Positions 11,501 to 24,426 are shown, numbered from the stretch's first letter. The stretch is DNA of 64,000 nt from Panopea generosa (GCA_029582155.1 CM055903.1:39787353-39851352); one strand, 5' to 3'. Translations and numbers: made by a program. Notes: generated by a model not told the origin, from the letters alone.

Positions 11501-14500
11501 ATGAACTGTTTTTCTATGGAAATGATTTGTTTTCAAAAACAAATATCGATTTGAAAAAAAAAAACGAATTCCAAATTTGATTTTGAATCAGCCTATTGTG
11601 ATTATATTCCTTCTATTGAAGAAACAAACCACCATTGGTGTTATTATTATCCTAAATCAGTTTTCTTTATTGAATTGATATGTTAAAAGAATAAAACAGC
11701 GATTTAAAAAAAAAATCCGAATCCCCAACTGGCAGCTAGTTGGTAGTTGGCGATTCGCCGCGAATCCCCAACTGGACATTTTGAATCGCCGTCTGGTGAA
11801 TATACTCATTTTATTGAAGAACCAACCCGGCAAATGTGTGTTATTTATTATTATAAACTGATTTTTAATTGAATTGATTGATTAAAAAAATAAAACAACG
11901 ATTTAAAAAAAATCCGAATCCCCAACTGGCAACTGGTTGGTAGTTGGCGATTCGCCGCGAATCCCCAACTGGAAATTTTGAATCGCCTCCTGGTGAATAT
12001 ATTCATGGTATCGAAGAAACAGAGCGGGAACGGTGTTTATTTATTGTTATGAACTGTTTTTCTATGGAAATGATTTGTTTTCAAAAACAAATATCGAGTT
12101 GAAAAAAAAAACGAATTCCAAATTTGATTTTGAATCACCGTATTGTGAGTATATTCCTTCTATTGAAGAAACAAACCACCATTGGTGTTATTGTTATCCT
12201 AAATCTGTTTTCTGTATTGAATTGATATGTTAAAATAATAAAACAGCGATTTAAAAAAAAAATACGAATCCCCAGCTGGCAGCTAGTTGGTAGTTGGCGA
12301 TTCGCCGCGAATCCACAACTGGACATTATGAATCGCCATCTGGTGAGTATACTCATTTTATTGAAGAACCAACCCGGCAAAAGTGTGTTATTTATTATTA
12401 TAAACTTATTTTTAATTGAATTGATTGATTAAAAAAATAAAACAACGATTTAAAAAAAATCCGAATCCCCAACTGGCAACTGGTTGGTAGTTGGCGATTC
12501 GCCGCGAATCCCCAACTGGAAATTTTGAATCGCCTCCTGGTTAATATATTCATGGTATCGAAGGAACAGTGCGGGAACGGTGTTTATTTATTGTTATGAA
12601 CTGTTTTTCTATGGAAATGATTTGTTTTCAAAAACAAATATCGATTTGAAAAAAAAAACGAATTCCAAATTTGATTTTGAATCACCGTATTGTGAGTATA
12701 TTCCTTCTATTGAAGAAACAAACCACCATTGGTGTTATTATTATCCTAAATCTGTTTTCTTTATTGAATTGATATGTTAAAATAATAAAACAGCGATTTA
12801 AAAAAAAAATCCGAATCCCCAACTGGCAGCTAGTTGGTAGTTGGCGATTCGCGGCGAATCCCCAACTGGACATTATGAATCGCCTTCGGGTGAGTATACT
12901 CATTTTATTGAAGAACCAACCCAGCAAAAGTGTGTTATTTATTATTATAAACTTATTTTTAATTGAATTGATTGATTAAAAAAATAAAACAACGATTTAA
13001 AAAAAATCCGAATCCCCAACTGGCAACTGGTTGGTAGTTGGCGATTCGCCGCGAATCCCCAACTGGAAATTTTGAATCGCCTCCTGGTGAATATATTCAT
13101 GGTATCGAAGGAACAGTGCGGGAACGGTGTTTATTTATTGTTATGAACTGTTTTTCTATGGAAATGATTTGTTTTCAAAAACAAATATCGATTTGAAAAA
13201 AAAAAAACGAATACCAAATTTGATTTTGAATCACCGTATTGTCAGTATATTCCTTCTATTGAAGAAACAAACCACCATTGATGTTATTATTATCCTAAAT
13301 CTGTTTTCTTTATTGAATTGATATGTTAAAAGAATAAAACAGCGATTTAAAAAAAAAATCCGAATCCCCAACTGGCAGCTAGTTGGTAGTTGACGATTCG
13401 CGGCGAATCCCCAACTGGACATTTTGAATCGCCGTCTGGTGAGTATACTCATTTTATTGAAGAACCAACCCGGCAAAAGTGTGTTATTTATTATTATAAA
13501 CTTATTTTTAATTGAATTGATTGATTAAAAAAATAAAACAACGATTTAAAAAAAATCCGAATCCCCAACTGGCAACTGGTTGGTAGTTGGCGATTCGCCG
13601 CGAATCCCCAACTGGAAATTTTGAATCGCCTCCTGGTTAATATATTCATGGTATCGAAGGAACAGTGCGGGAACGGTGTTTATTTATTGTTATGAACTGT
13701 TTTTCTATGGAAATGATTTGTTTTCAAAAACAAATATTGATTTGAAAAAAAAAACGAATTCCAAATTTGATTTTGAATCACCGTATTGTGAGTATATTCC
13801 TTCTATTGAAGAAACAAACCACCATTGGTGTTATTATTATCCTAAATCTGTTTTCTTTATTGAATTGATATGTTAAAATAATAAAACAGCGATTTAAAAA
13901 AAAAATCCGAATCCCCAACTGGCAGCTAGTTGGTAGTTGGCGATTCGCGGCGAATCCCCAACTGGACATTATGAATCGCCTTCGGGTGAGTATACTCATT
14001 TTATTGAAGAACCAACCCGGCAAAAGTGTGTTATTTATTATTATAAACTTATTTTTAATTGAATTGATTGATTAAAAAAATAAAACAACGATTTAAAAAA
14101 AATCCGAATCCCCAACTGGCAACTGGTTGGTAGTTGGCGATTCGCCGCGAATTCCCAACTGGAAATTTTGAATCGCCTCCTGGTGAATATATTCATGGTA
14201 TCGAAGGAACAGTGCGGGAACGGTGTTTATTTATTGTTATGAACTGTTTTTCTATGGAAATGATTTGTTTTCAAAAACAAATATCGATTTGAAAAAAAAA
14301 AAACGAATACCAAATTTGATTTTGAATCACCGTATTGTCAGTATATTCCTTCTATTGAAGAAACAAACCACCATTGATGTTATTATTATCCTAAATCTGT
14401 TTTCTTTATTGAATTGATATGTTAAAAGAATAAAACAGCGATTTAAAAAAAAAATCCGAATCCCCAACTGGCAGCTAGTTGGTAGTTGGCGATTCGCGGC

Positions 14501-16480
14501 GAATCCCCAACTGGACATTTTGAATCGCCGTCTGGTGAGTATACTCATTTTATTGAAGAACCAACCCGGCAAAAGTGTGTTATTTATTATTATAAACTTA
14601 TTTTTAATTGAATTGATTGATTAAAAAAATAAAACAACGATTTAAAAAAAATCCGAATCCCCAACTGGCAACTGGTTGGTAGTTGGCGATTCGCCGCGAA
14701 TCCCCAACTGGAAATTTTGAATCGCCTCCTGGTTAATATATTCATGGTATCGAAGGAACAGTGCGGGAACGGTGTTTATTTATTGTTATGAACTGTTTTT
14801 CTATGGAAATGATTTGTTTTCAAAAACAAATATCGATTTGAAAAAAAAAACGAATTCCAAATTTGATTTTGAATCACCGTATTGTGAGTATATTCCTTCT
14901 ATTGAAGAAACAAACCACCATTGGTGTTATTATTATCCTAAATCTGTTTTCTTTATTGAATTGATATGTTAAAATAATAAAACAGCGATTTAAAAAAAAA
15001 ATCCGAATCCCCAACTGGCAGCTAGTTGGTAGTTGGCGATTCGCCGCGAATCCCCAACTGGACATTATGAATCGCCTTCGGGTGAGTATACTCATTTTAT
15101 TGAAGAACCAACCCGGCAAAAGTGTGTTATTTATTATTATAAACTTATTTTTAATTGAATTGATTGATTAAAAAAATAAAACAACGATTTAAAAAAAATC
15201 CGAATCCCCAACTGGCAACTGGTTGGTAGTTGGCGATTCGCCGCGAATTCCCAACTGGAAATTTTGAATCGCCTCCTGGTGAATATATTCATGGTATCGA
15301 AGGAACAGTGCGGGAACGGTGTTTATTTATTGTTATGAACTGTTTTTCTATGGAATTGATTTGTTTTCAAAAACAAATATCGATTTGATAAAAAAAACGA
15401 ATCCCAAATTTGCCATTTTGAATCACCGTCTTGTGAGTATATTCGTTTTATTGAAGAAACAAACCACCATTGGTGTTATTATTATCCTAAATCTGTTTTC
15501 TTTATTGAATTGATATGTTAAAATAATAAAACAACGATTTAAAAAAAATCCGAATCCCCAACTGGCAACTGGTTGGTAGTTGGCGATTCGCCGCGAATCC
15601 CCAACTGGAAATTTTGAATCGCCTCCTGGTGAATATATTCATGGTATCGAAGGAACAGTGCGGGAACGGTGTTTATTTATTGTTATGAACTGTTTTTCTA
15701 TGGAAATGATTTGTTTTCAAAAACAAATATCGATTTGAAAAAAAAAACGAATTCCAAATTTGATTTTGAATCACCGTTTTGTGAGTATATTCCTTCTATT
15801 GAAGAAACAAACCACCATTGGTGTTATTATTATCCTAAATCTGTTTTCTTTATTGAATACATCTGTTGAAATAATAAAACAGCGATTTAAAAAAAAAATC
15901 CGAATCCCCAACTGGCAATTGGTTGTTAGTTGGCGATTCGCGGTGAATCCATAACTGGACATTTTGAATCGCCGTCTGGTGAGTATACTCGTTATTTTGA
16001 AGAACCAACTCTGCAAAAGTGTGTTTTTTTATTATCATAAACTTATTTTTAATTGAATTGATTGAATAAAGAAATAAAACAACGATTTTTAAAAAATCCG
16101 AATCCCCAACTGGCAACTGGATGGTAGTTGACGATTCGCCGCGAATCCCCAACTGGAAATTTTGAATCGCCTCCTGGTGAATATACTCACGGTATTACAT
16201 GAACAGCGCGGGAATGGTGTTTATTTATTGTTATGAACTGTTTTTCTATGAAATTGATTTGTTTTCAAAAACAAATATCGATTTGAAAAAAAAAAAGAAT
16301 TCCAAATTTGTCATTTTGAATCACCGTATTGTGAGTATATTCGTTTTATTGAACGACCAAACCAACCTCCATTGGTGTTATTATTATCCTAAATCTGTTT
16401 TCTTTATTGAATTGATATGTTAAATTAATAAAACTGCGATTTAAAAAAAATATTCGAATCCCCAACTGGCAGCTAGTTGG
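8541..16480 (+). repeat. Left-arm nested tandem array (547/549-bp units)
   Basis: Each unit contains three related modules beginning ttttgaatcgcctcc, ttttgaatcaccg and ttttgaatcgccgtc, spaced about 152, 198 and 197 bp apart. Between 12.0 and 15.3 kb the units alternate strictly between a 547-bp and a 549-bp type, giving an about 1096-bp dimer; 12580, 13676 and 14772 are equivalent positions. At 9.2-11.4 kb the period is about 1097 bp with more diverged modules. Frames of 64-96 codons recur in each unit on both strands and are treated as by-products of the repeat. Confidence 0.9.
15850..16152. repeat. Inner paired segment of the left arm
   Basis: A distinctive diverged stretch here reappears in reverse complement at 17801-18064 and beyond, so the inner symmetry axis lies near 16,976, while the outer ends give an axis near 14,815. 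The difference means the left arm carries several extra tandem units. Confidence 0.7.
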
Positions 16481-17470
16481 TAAATTTTGCGGTAATCGTA
16501 TCTTCTACGAAAAAAGAGGTCAATGAATATAGTACTAACTACCAAACAGCTCCCAGTTGGGGATTCGGATTTTTTTAAATCGATGTTTTATTATTTCAAG
16601 GAATCAATTCAATAGAAAAAGAGCTTAAAATAATAAAAAAGACACCAGGACCGCACAATATAAAGAGTATACTTACCAGACGGCGATTCAAAATGGCTAG
16701 TTGGGGATTCGCGGCGAATCACCTACCACCAACCAGCTGCAAGTTGTGGATTCGGATTTTGTTTTAAAATCACTTTTTTATTATTTTAATCAATCAATTC
16801 AATAAATAAACAAGACCATTCACACGTTGTTCGTTCAATACCATGAGTATATTCATCAGGAGGCGGTTTAAAATTTCCCCAAACTAGCAATCAGCTGCCA
16901 TTTGGGGATTCGGATTATTTTTTTCAGATCCATATATGTTTAAAAAAAACAATTAGTTCTATAGAAAAACAATTGAAAATAACAAATAAACAACATTCCA
17001 GCGTTGTTCCTTCAAAACCATGAGTATATTCATCAGGAGGCGATTCAAAATTTCTAGTTGAGGATTCGCGGCGAATCGCCAACTACCAAACAGCTGTCAG
17101 TTGGGGATTCGGATTTTTTTTAAATCGTTGTTTTATGATTTTAATAATTCAATTCAATTAAAAATAAGTTTATAATAATAAATAACACACTTTGGCCGGG
17201 TTGCTTCTTCAATAAAATGAGTATACTCACCAGACGGCGATTCAAAATGTCCAGTTGGTGATTCGCGGCGAATCGCCAACTACCAACCAGTTGCCAGTTG
17301 GGGATTCGGATTTTTTTTAAATCGTTGTTTTATAATCTTAATCAATCAATTCAATTAAAAATAAGTTTATAATAACAAATAACACAATTTTGCCGGGTTA
17401 GTTCTTTAATATAATGAGTATACTCACCAGACGGCGATTCAAAATGTCCAATTGGGGATTCGCCGCGAAT
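16481..17470. other. Unpaired centre of the foldback element
   Basis: About 58 nt at 16481-16538 match neither arm. The sequence from 16539 to 17470 holds degenerate right-orientation modules with no partner on the left. No open frame resembles a transposase. This is the place where an autonomous relative would carry its gene. Confidence 0.6.
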
Positions 17471-20400
17471 CGCCAACTAGCTGCCAGTTGGGGATTCGAA
17501 TTTTATTTAAAATCGTAGTTTTATTAATTTAACATATCAATTCAATAAAGAAAACAGATTTAGGATAATAATAACACCAATGGAGGTTGGTTTGGTCGTT
17601 CAATAAAACGAATATACTCACAATACGGTGATTCAAAATGGCAAATTTGGAATTCTTTTTTTTTTTTCAAATCGATATTTGTTTTTGAAAACAAATCAAT
17701 TTCATAGAAAAACAGTTCATAACAATAAATAAACACCATTAACGCGCTGTTCCTGTAATACCGTGAGTATATTCACCAGGAGGCGATTCAAAATTTCCAG
17801 TTGGGGATTCGCGGCGAATCGTCAACTACCATCCAGTTGCCAGTTGGGGATTCGGATTTTTTAAAAATCGTTATTTTATTTCTTTATTCAATCAATTCAA
17901 TTAAAAATAAGTTTATGATAATAAAAAACACACTTTTGCAGAGTTGGTTCTTCAAAATAACGAGTATACTCACCAGACGGCGATTCAAAAAGTCCAGTTG
18001 GGGATTCACCGCGAATCGCCAACTAACAACCAATTGCCAGTTGGGGATTCGGATTTTTTTTTAAAATCGCTGTTTTATTATTTTAACAAATCAATTCAAT
18101 AAAGAAAACAGGTTAAGGATAATAATAACACCAATGGTGGTTTGTTTCTTCAATAAAACGAATATACTCACAAGACGGTGATTCAAAATGGCAAATTTGG
18201 GATTCGTTTTTTTTATCAAATCGATATTTGTTTTTGAAAACAAATCATTTCCATAGAAAAACAGTTCATAACAATAAATAAACACCGTTCTCGCACTGTT
18301 CCTTCGATACCATGAATATATTCACCAGGAGGCGATTCAAAATTTCCAGTTGGGGATTCGCGGCGAATCGCCAACTACCAACCAGTTGCCAGTTGGGGAT
18401 TCGGATTTTTTTTAAATCGTTGTTTTATTTTTTTAATCAATCAATTCAATTAAAAATAAGTTTATAATAATAAATAACACACTTTTGCCGGGTTGGTTCT
18501 TCAATAAAATGAGTATACTCACCCGAAGGCGATTCATAATGTCCAGTTGGGGATTCGCCGCGAATCGCCAACTACCAACTAGCTGCCAGTTGGGGATTCG
18601 GATTTTTTTTTTAAATCGCTGTTTTATTATTTTAACATATCAATTCAATAAAGAAAACAGATTTAGGATAATAATAACACCAATGGTGGTTTGTTTCTTC
18701 AATAAAACGAATATACTCACAAGACGGTGATTCAAAATGGCAAATTTGGGATTCGTTTTTTTTATCAAATCGATATTTGTTTTTGAAAACAAATCAATTC
18801 CATAGAAAAACAGTTCATAACAATAAATAAACACCGTTCCCGCACTGTTCCTTCGATACCATGAATATATTCACCAGGAGGCGATTCAAAATTTCCAGTT
18901 GGGGATTCGCGGCGAATCGCCAACTACCAACCAGTTGCCAGTTGGGGATTCGGATTTTTTTTAAATCGTTGTTTTATTTTTTTAATCAATCAATTCAATT
19001 AAAAATAAGTTTATAATAATAAATAACACACTTTTGCCGGGTTGGTTCTTCAATAAAATGAGTATACTCACCCGAAGGCGATTCATAATGTCCAGTTGGG
19101 GATTCGCGGCGAATCGCCAACTACCAACTAGCTGCCAGTTGGGGATTCGGATTTTTTTTTTAAATCGCTGTTTTATTATTTTAACATATCAATTCAATAA
19201 AGAAAACAGATTTAGGATAATAATAACACCAATGGTGGTTTGGTTCTTCAATAAAACGGATATACTCACAATACGGTGATTCAAAATGGCCAATTATGGA
19301 ATCGGATTTTTTTCAAATCGATATTTGTTTTCGAAAACAAATCAATTCTATAGAAAAACAGTTCATAACAATAAACAAACACCGTTCCCGCACTGTTCCT
19401 TCAATACCATGAGTATATTCACCAGAAAGCGATTCAAATTTTCCAGTTGGGGATTCGCGGCGAATCGCCAACTACCAACCAGTTGCCAGTTGGTGATTCG
19501 GATTTTTTTTAAATCGTTGTTTTATTTTTGTAATAAATCAATTCAATTAAAAATAAGTTTATAATAATAAATAACACACTTTTGCCGGGTTTGTTCTTCA
19601 ATATAATGAGTATACTCACCAGACGGTGATTCATAATGTCCAGTTGGGGATTCGCCGCGAATCGCCAACTACCAACTAGCTGCCAGTTGGGGATTCAGAT
19701 TTTTTTTTTTAAATCGCTGTTTTATTATTTTAACATATCAATTCAATAAAGAAAACAGATTTAGGATAATAATAACACCAATGGTGGTTTGGTTCTTCAA
19801 TAAAACGGATATACTCACAATACGGTGATTCAAAATGGCCAATAATGGAATCGGATTTTTTTCAAATCGATATTTGTTTTCGAAAACAAATCGATTCTAT
19901 AGAAAAACAGTTCATAACAATAAATAAACACCGTTCCCGCACTGTTCCTTCAATACCATGAGTATATTCACCAGAAAGCGATTCAAAATTTCCAGTTGGG
20001 GATTCGCGGCGAATCGACAACTACCAACCAGTTGCCAGTTGGGGATTCGGATTTTGTTTAAATCGTTGTTTTATTTTTGTAATAATTCAATTCAATTAAA
20101 AATGAGTTTATGATAATAAATAACACACTTTTGCCGGGATGGTTCTTCAATATAATGAGTATACTCACCAAACGGTGATTCAAAATGTCCAGTTGGGGAT
20201 TCGCGGCGAATCGCCAATTACCAACTAGCTGCCAGTTGGGGATTCGGATTTTTTTTTTAAACGGCTGTTTTATTATTTTAACATATCAATTCAATAAAAA
20301 AAACAGATTCATGATAATAATAACACCAATGGTGGTTTAGTTCTTCAATAGAACGAATATACACACAATACGGTGATTCAAAATGGCAAATTTGGAATTC

Positions 20401-21089
20401 GTTTTTTTTCCAAATCGATATTTGTTTTTGAAAACGAATCATTTCCATAGAAAAACAGTTCATAACAATAAATAAACACCGTTCCTGCGCTGTTCCTTCA
20501 ATACCATGAGTATATTCACCAGGAGGCGATTCAAAATTTCCAGTTGGGGATTCGCGGCGAATCGCCAACTACCAACCAGTTGCCAGTTGGGGATTCGGAT
20601 TTTTTTTGAAATCGTTGTTTTATTTTTTTAATCAATCAATTCAATTAAAAATAAGTTTATAATAATAAATAACACACTTTTGCCGGGTTGGTTCTTCAAT
20701 AAAATGAGTATACTCACCAGACGGCGATTCAAAATGTCCAGTTGGGGATTCGCCGCGAATCGCCAACTACCAACTAGCTGCCAGTTGGGGATTCAGATTT
20801 TTTTTTTAAATCGCTGTTTTATTATTTTAACATATCAATTCAATAAAGAAAACAGATTTAGGATAATAATAACACCAATGGTGGTTTGGTTCTTCAATAA
20901 AACGGATATACTCACAATACGGTGATTCAAAATGGCCAATTATGGAATCGGATTTTTTTCAAATCGATATTTGTTTTCGAAAACAAATCAATTCTATAGA
21001 AAAACAGTTCATAACAATAAATAAACACCGTTCCCGCACTGTTCCTTCAATACCATGAGTATATTCACCAGAAAGCGATTCAAAATTTC
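17471..21089 (-). repeat. Right-arm nested tandem array, inverted relative to the left arm
   Basis: The same modules as the left arm in reverse complement. Equivalent positions occur at 18485 and 19034 (549 bp apart) and at 20680 (three units further). The stretch shows fewer copies than the left arm, and more diverged copies towards the centre. Confidence 0.9.
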
Positions 21090-21398
21090 CACACTTTGGC
21101 CGGGTTGGTTCTTCAATAAAATGAGTATACTCACCAGACGGCGATTCAAAATGTTCAGTTGGGGATTCGCCGTGAATCGCCAACTACCAACCAGCTGCCA
21201 GTTGGGGATTCAGATTTTATATTAATTTACATACATTTGTTATTGATTATATTTTTAAACATATAAACACGAGTAAAATATGTAAATGAAATAGTAATTA
21301 TAATAACGATTCCGAATCCCCAACTGGCAGCTGGTCGGTAGTTGGTTATTCGAATCCCCAACTACCAACTGCGAACTACCTACTAACTTTACAGTCAT
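21090..21398 (-). repeat. Right terminal inverted repeat of the foldback element
   Basis: Reverse complement of 8232-8540, ending ctttacagtcat next to the 9-bp target duplication. Confidence 0.85.
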
Positions 21399-21407
21399 GC
21401 TAAACAG
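21399..21407 (+). repeat. Right target-site duplication of the foldback element
   Basis: The 9-mer gctaaacag is identical to 8223-8231. Confidence 0.8.
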
Positions 21408-21751
21408 ATAGAGTGCTTTTATTGCTCTTTTATGTAAAGTAACGTTTTGTAAGCTAAATGAGAATATTGTACCTTGTTAGAATATTTCTTTCAAATTGCA
21501 TGCCTCTATAGAGGACATGTTCGGAAATAAAAGCCCACAAAACATAATTCAGATAATATACCACAGTCCATGCATTCAATATCCTAATTCCGTATTTTTG
21601 TCGGAAAATTACCTCCCTTTACATTGCCACATTGCCGGTTTATTACCTCCATTTACATTAAAAAATGAAATTGCATAATATCTGAATCAGATTTTTTATT
21701 AAACTTTTTGCACCCCGTCCAACGCATAGGCAACATAAACGGCTACTACAT
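21408..21751. other. Intergenic sequence, no feature recognised
   Basis: No gene or repeat seen. A 60-codon frame at 21496-21678 has no supporting context. Confidence 0.4.
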
Positions 21752-22920
21752 CGCAAAAATGTGCTTAGTACGTAGCATAGGTAGGTGTCTCGTATATTGT
21801 ACACTACATATGTCAGTGTATTATTTTGTCATTTAGCGGTATTCTAATAACATGAAATAATACTACTATCTAACTATTTCAGGGTTGTTTTTAATTGTAT
21901 CGTTTTTAACATTTCACAAATAAACTGAATATTTTTTTCCGCTTTAAAACATTATCGTCCATCTCACTTATTTTGTATGACATATTGCAGCTGCCGTTTC
22001 AAACCCGTACACCATTGGACCACTTTGGAGCCTAATAACAGTGTAAGGTCTTGAAAGGGGCGTCAGTTAAGTTGACCGAACTAGAGTTAATTCACACGTA
22101 AGATATACGTTTTATGTCATGCAAATCGTTGTAACCGACTAAAAGTTTTTGCTGGTGAATATTAAATATCTCGAAATGCGTATGTTGTATCCATACGATA
22201 CAAAACCGTCCATATTTCTTACTTTTCGCTTGTTTTCGGTATAGTAAGTACCCTATGTTGTATTAAACAAGCATTGCTGCTAGGGTATATCACTCTGTGG
22301 TAACGTTAAAAGTCAAATAGATTCTAAATGTCGCAACTGGCGTTTATATGTCAGATGAAGGAGGTAAAAATTAAGCTTTAATTCTCTTTTACTTCTTTTT
22401 TCCAGGGCTTGTATTGCAGTGATTTAATTTGTCCTACCCTGTATTAAATGCTCAGTATTTTAAAAATCACCACTGAAAATTTGATACTGGTACCAGATTT
22501 CTAGGCAATTCTATGTCATTTAAGAATTGTGGGTTCGAACCGCGTCGTGGGTGAATAGTCAACATATTTTTTTTCTGCAAAATGATACGTATAAGTTTTC
22601 GCTGTGTTTTGGACATAACTGTTACAATTGAACCCTATGGGAAATGTAATAGTTGTGTGAGACGTTAATGTGGCAAACCCATCTGCCGCCAAATGTCGCA
22701 CGTTTAACACGCTATGGCATGGGAACAGGATGCGCTTCCGTGTGGTAGTCGCATAATGGCGTTTATAAATAACTAAAAACTGAATAATAACCCTCAAAAA
22801 GTTGGGTAGAAGTAGTATTTCATGTAATTAGAATACCGCTGAAAAACACAATGCAACAACTTATGTAGCGTACAATATAAGAGACACCTACTTATGCTAC
22901 GTACTAAGCAAATTTTGGCG
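21752..22920. mobile_element. DNA-transposon-like element with about 130-bp terminal inverted repeats
   Basis: The segment 21752-21885 pairs in reverse complement with 22794-22920. The best 40 bp (21763-21802 against 22868-22907, around cttagtacgtagcat) has two mismatches, and the match goes on through agcggtattctaat and catgaaata. The interior of about 0.9 kb has no transposase-like frame. It contains a B-box-like gggttcgaacc at about 22531 and a scrap of the MITE family seen at 48019-48727. No target duplication could be fixed. Confidence 0.65.
22728..22772 (+). repeat. Short fragment of the 48-kb MITE family
   Basis: The words cgcttccgtgtggtagtcgc and ttataaataa match the same blocks at 48210, 54518 and 25688. 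It sits inside the long-TIR element. Confidence 0.55.
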
Positions 22921-24171
22921 TTTAGCTGTCCTAAAACCTCAACTTGTATTTTATAACGATACAACTTGGTGTATAAATATATATAAAACAAATATAAAAC
23001 ACATAAAGTTGTCCCATAATTGTTTCCGAAGTGATAAATGGATCTGTAAATTACGTGTTTTCAATCTGAAAGTGGTTCATTCCGTCACTTTTCTCGAATG
23101 TTCGAGTGAACGGTCATGTTCCTATTAAAAAAACACATGCTCGCTTGGAGCTTAAATACAATGCCGCTCGTATCGGCTATATCTTTGATTTAAAAACGAA
23201 ATGATAATACGAAAATAAAAGAGTTTTCCCACCCCGCTGCCCAACCGCGTGCACAAATAAAACAGGAAGCACCGGTTTATCGTGTGTAGTTATCACCGAA
23301 AATGCGGCGTAGTAGCCGCTTATGTAATGTATACATGTACGTCGGACGGGGCCGTTTATTGCCGAAACAGATTCAGTTTGAGGACATAAACATTCGTAGT
23401 TTACAGACTAGATACCCAAAGGACTTCGAATGTCCCTATTTGAATGTTATTTATTCAGTATATATTTACCCTATTGCAGTTATTTTGTAAATCCGAGACA
23501 TTCACAACTAGGATCGGTGAATTATCCAGTCTTCTCCAGTCTTCTCCAACAGAACAGTTCCCTACCTCAACACACTTTCTTGACAACAGTGCCGGTCTAT
23601 TCAACACATCATATACAATGTACCCCTCGTACCAGTTAACACTGTGCACGGGTTATCTGCTCATTTTGAACCGTGTTTCTCGTGGGTTGCGTTAAGCACC
23701 GTTAAACAGCGAACACGATTAATGCCTGGTTCCCTTAAATTATCGAATACTGTGATCGAGCCCGTATGCAGGAAACTATTATTCGCTAAGTTAGCAAACG
23801 TTTAACCAAACAGAACCCAGCCGTGGTCTAAGTCGGATAAATCACATACAGTTGTAGTTGCTTCATCCAGGCAAAACAGGGATGCGTTCAGTTCAGTTAA
23901 ACGTTTGCTAGCGATAGCTAACGTAGTTTTTCTGGACACTGGCTCAACCTCGTACATATATCAGCACGCTGCACGTGATAATTTTAGGAAACAAGATATT
24001 AAACATGTTTGCTGTTTAACGGTACTGAACATAGCACAAATGTCGAGTGAAACGGTGTACCATCCCAAATGATACCACAGATGTGACCCGACGACCTCTC
24101 AAAAACAACTCATTGCTGTTTCTACCGAAGATTTTTTGTTTGAATATTTAGCGTCATTTTATGTCATCGAG
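22921..24171. other. Intergenic sequence, no feature recognised
   Basis: Mixed-composition sequence. Overlapping 60-83-codon frames at 23302-23695 occur on both strands without splice signals or recognisable motifs. No gene can be supported. Confidence 0.4.
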
Positions 24172-24426
24172 AGATTACAGACGATAAGTTAACATAACCA
24201 CTGTTTGCTTGGATCCTGGAAGGTTAATCAGTACTCGTACACATCCCATCTCCGAAAGTAACTGATAACTTTCCAACTTGCATCTGCAGTGAGAGACAAT
24301 TGATAATGAGACGCAATGCCAAATATCAATCGTCATGGAGACTCTGGCCGGGCGGGAATTCGATCTCACGACCCGTGGATTGATATTTAGACGTGCTACC
24401 GACTGACTGAGCTAACCAGGCTCAGT
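24172..24426 (-). mobile_element. tRNA-derived SINE (family S1), minus strand
   Basis: The minus strand reads ggttagctcagtcagtcgg (A box), then a B-box-like gatcgaattcccgcccggcc. The body has the same order of words (tctcattatca, tctctcactg, aagttatcagttact, gtactgattaacctt) as the copies at 55999-56235 and 60701-61042. No transcription terminator or TSD was fixed for this copy. Confidence 0.8.

Larger units (their letters stand above)
8232..21398. mobile_element. 13.2-kb foldback transposable element with long inverted arms
   Basis: The sequence at 8232-8540 is the near-perfect reverse complement of 21090-21398; both ends begin atgactgtaaagttagtagg reading inwards. The arms continue inwards as tandem arrays in opposite orientation, about 8.2 kb on the left and 3.9-4.9 kb on the right, around a poorly conserved centre at 16480-17470. 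Flanking 9-bp direct repeats indicate transposition rather than local inversion. Long inverted arms built of tandem subrepeats with a 9-bp duplication match Drosophila FB (foldback) elements and some MULE-like or sea-urchin TU elements by architecture; no sequence homology is claimed. No transposase frame is present, so it must be non-autonomous. Confidence 0.85.

Noticed and set aside
9202-20568. Many 64-100-codon frames as possible small proteins
   Set aside because: All are copies of the same foldback-arm units on both strands. Openness follows from unit identity, and no start context or domain is recognisable.
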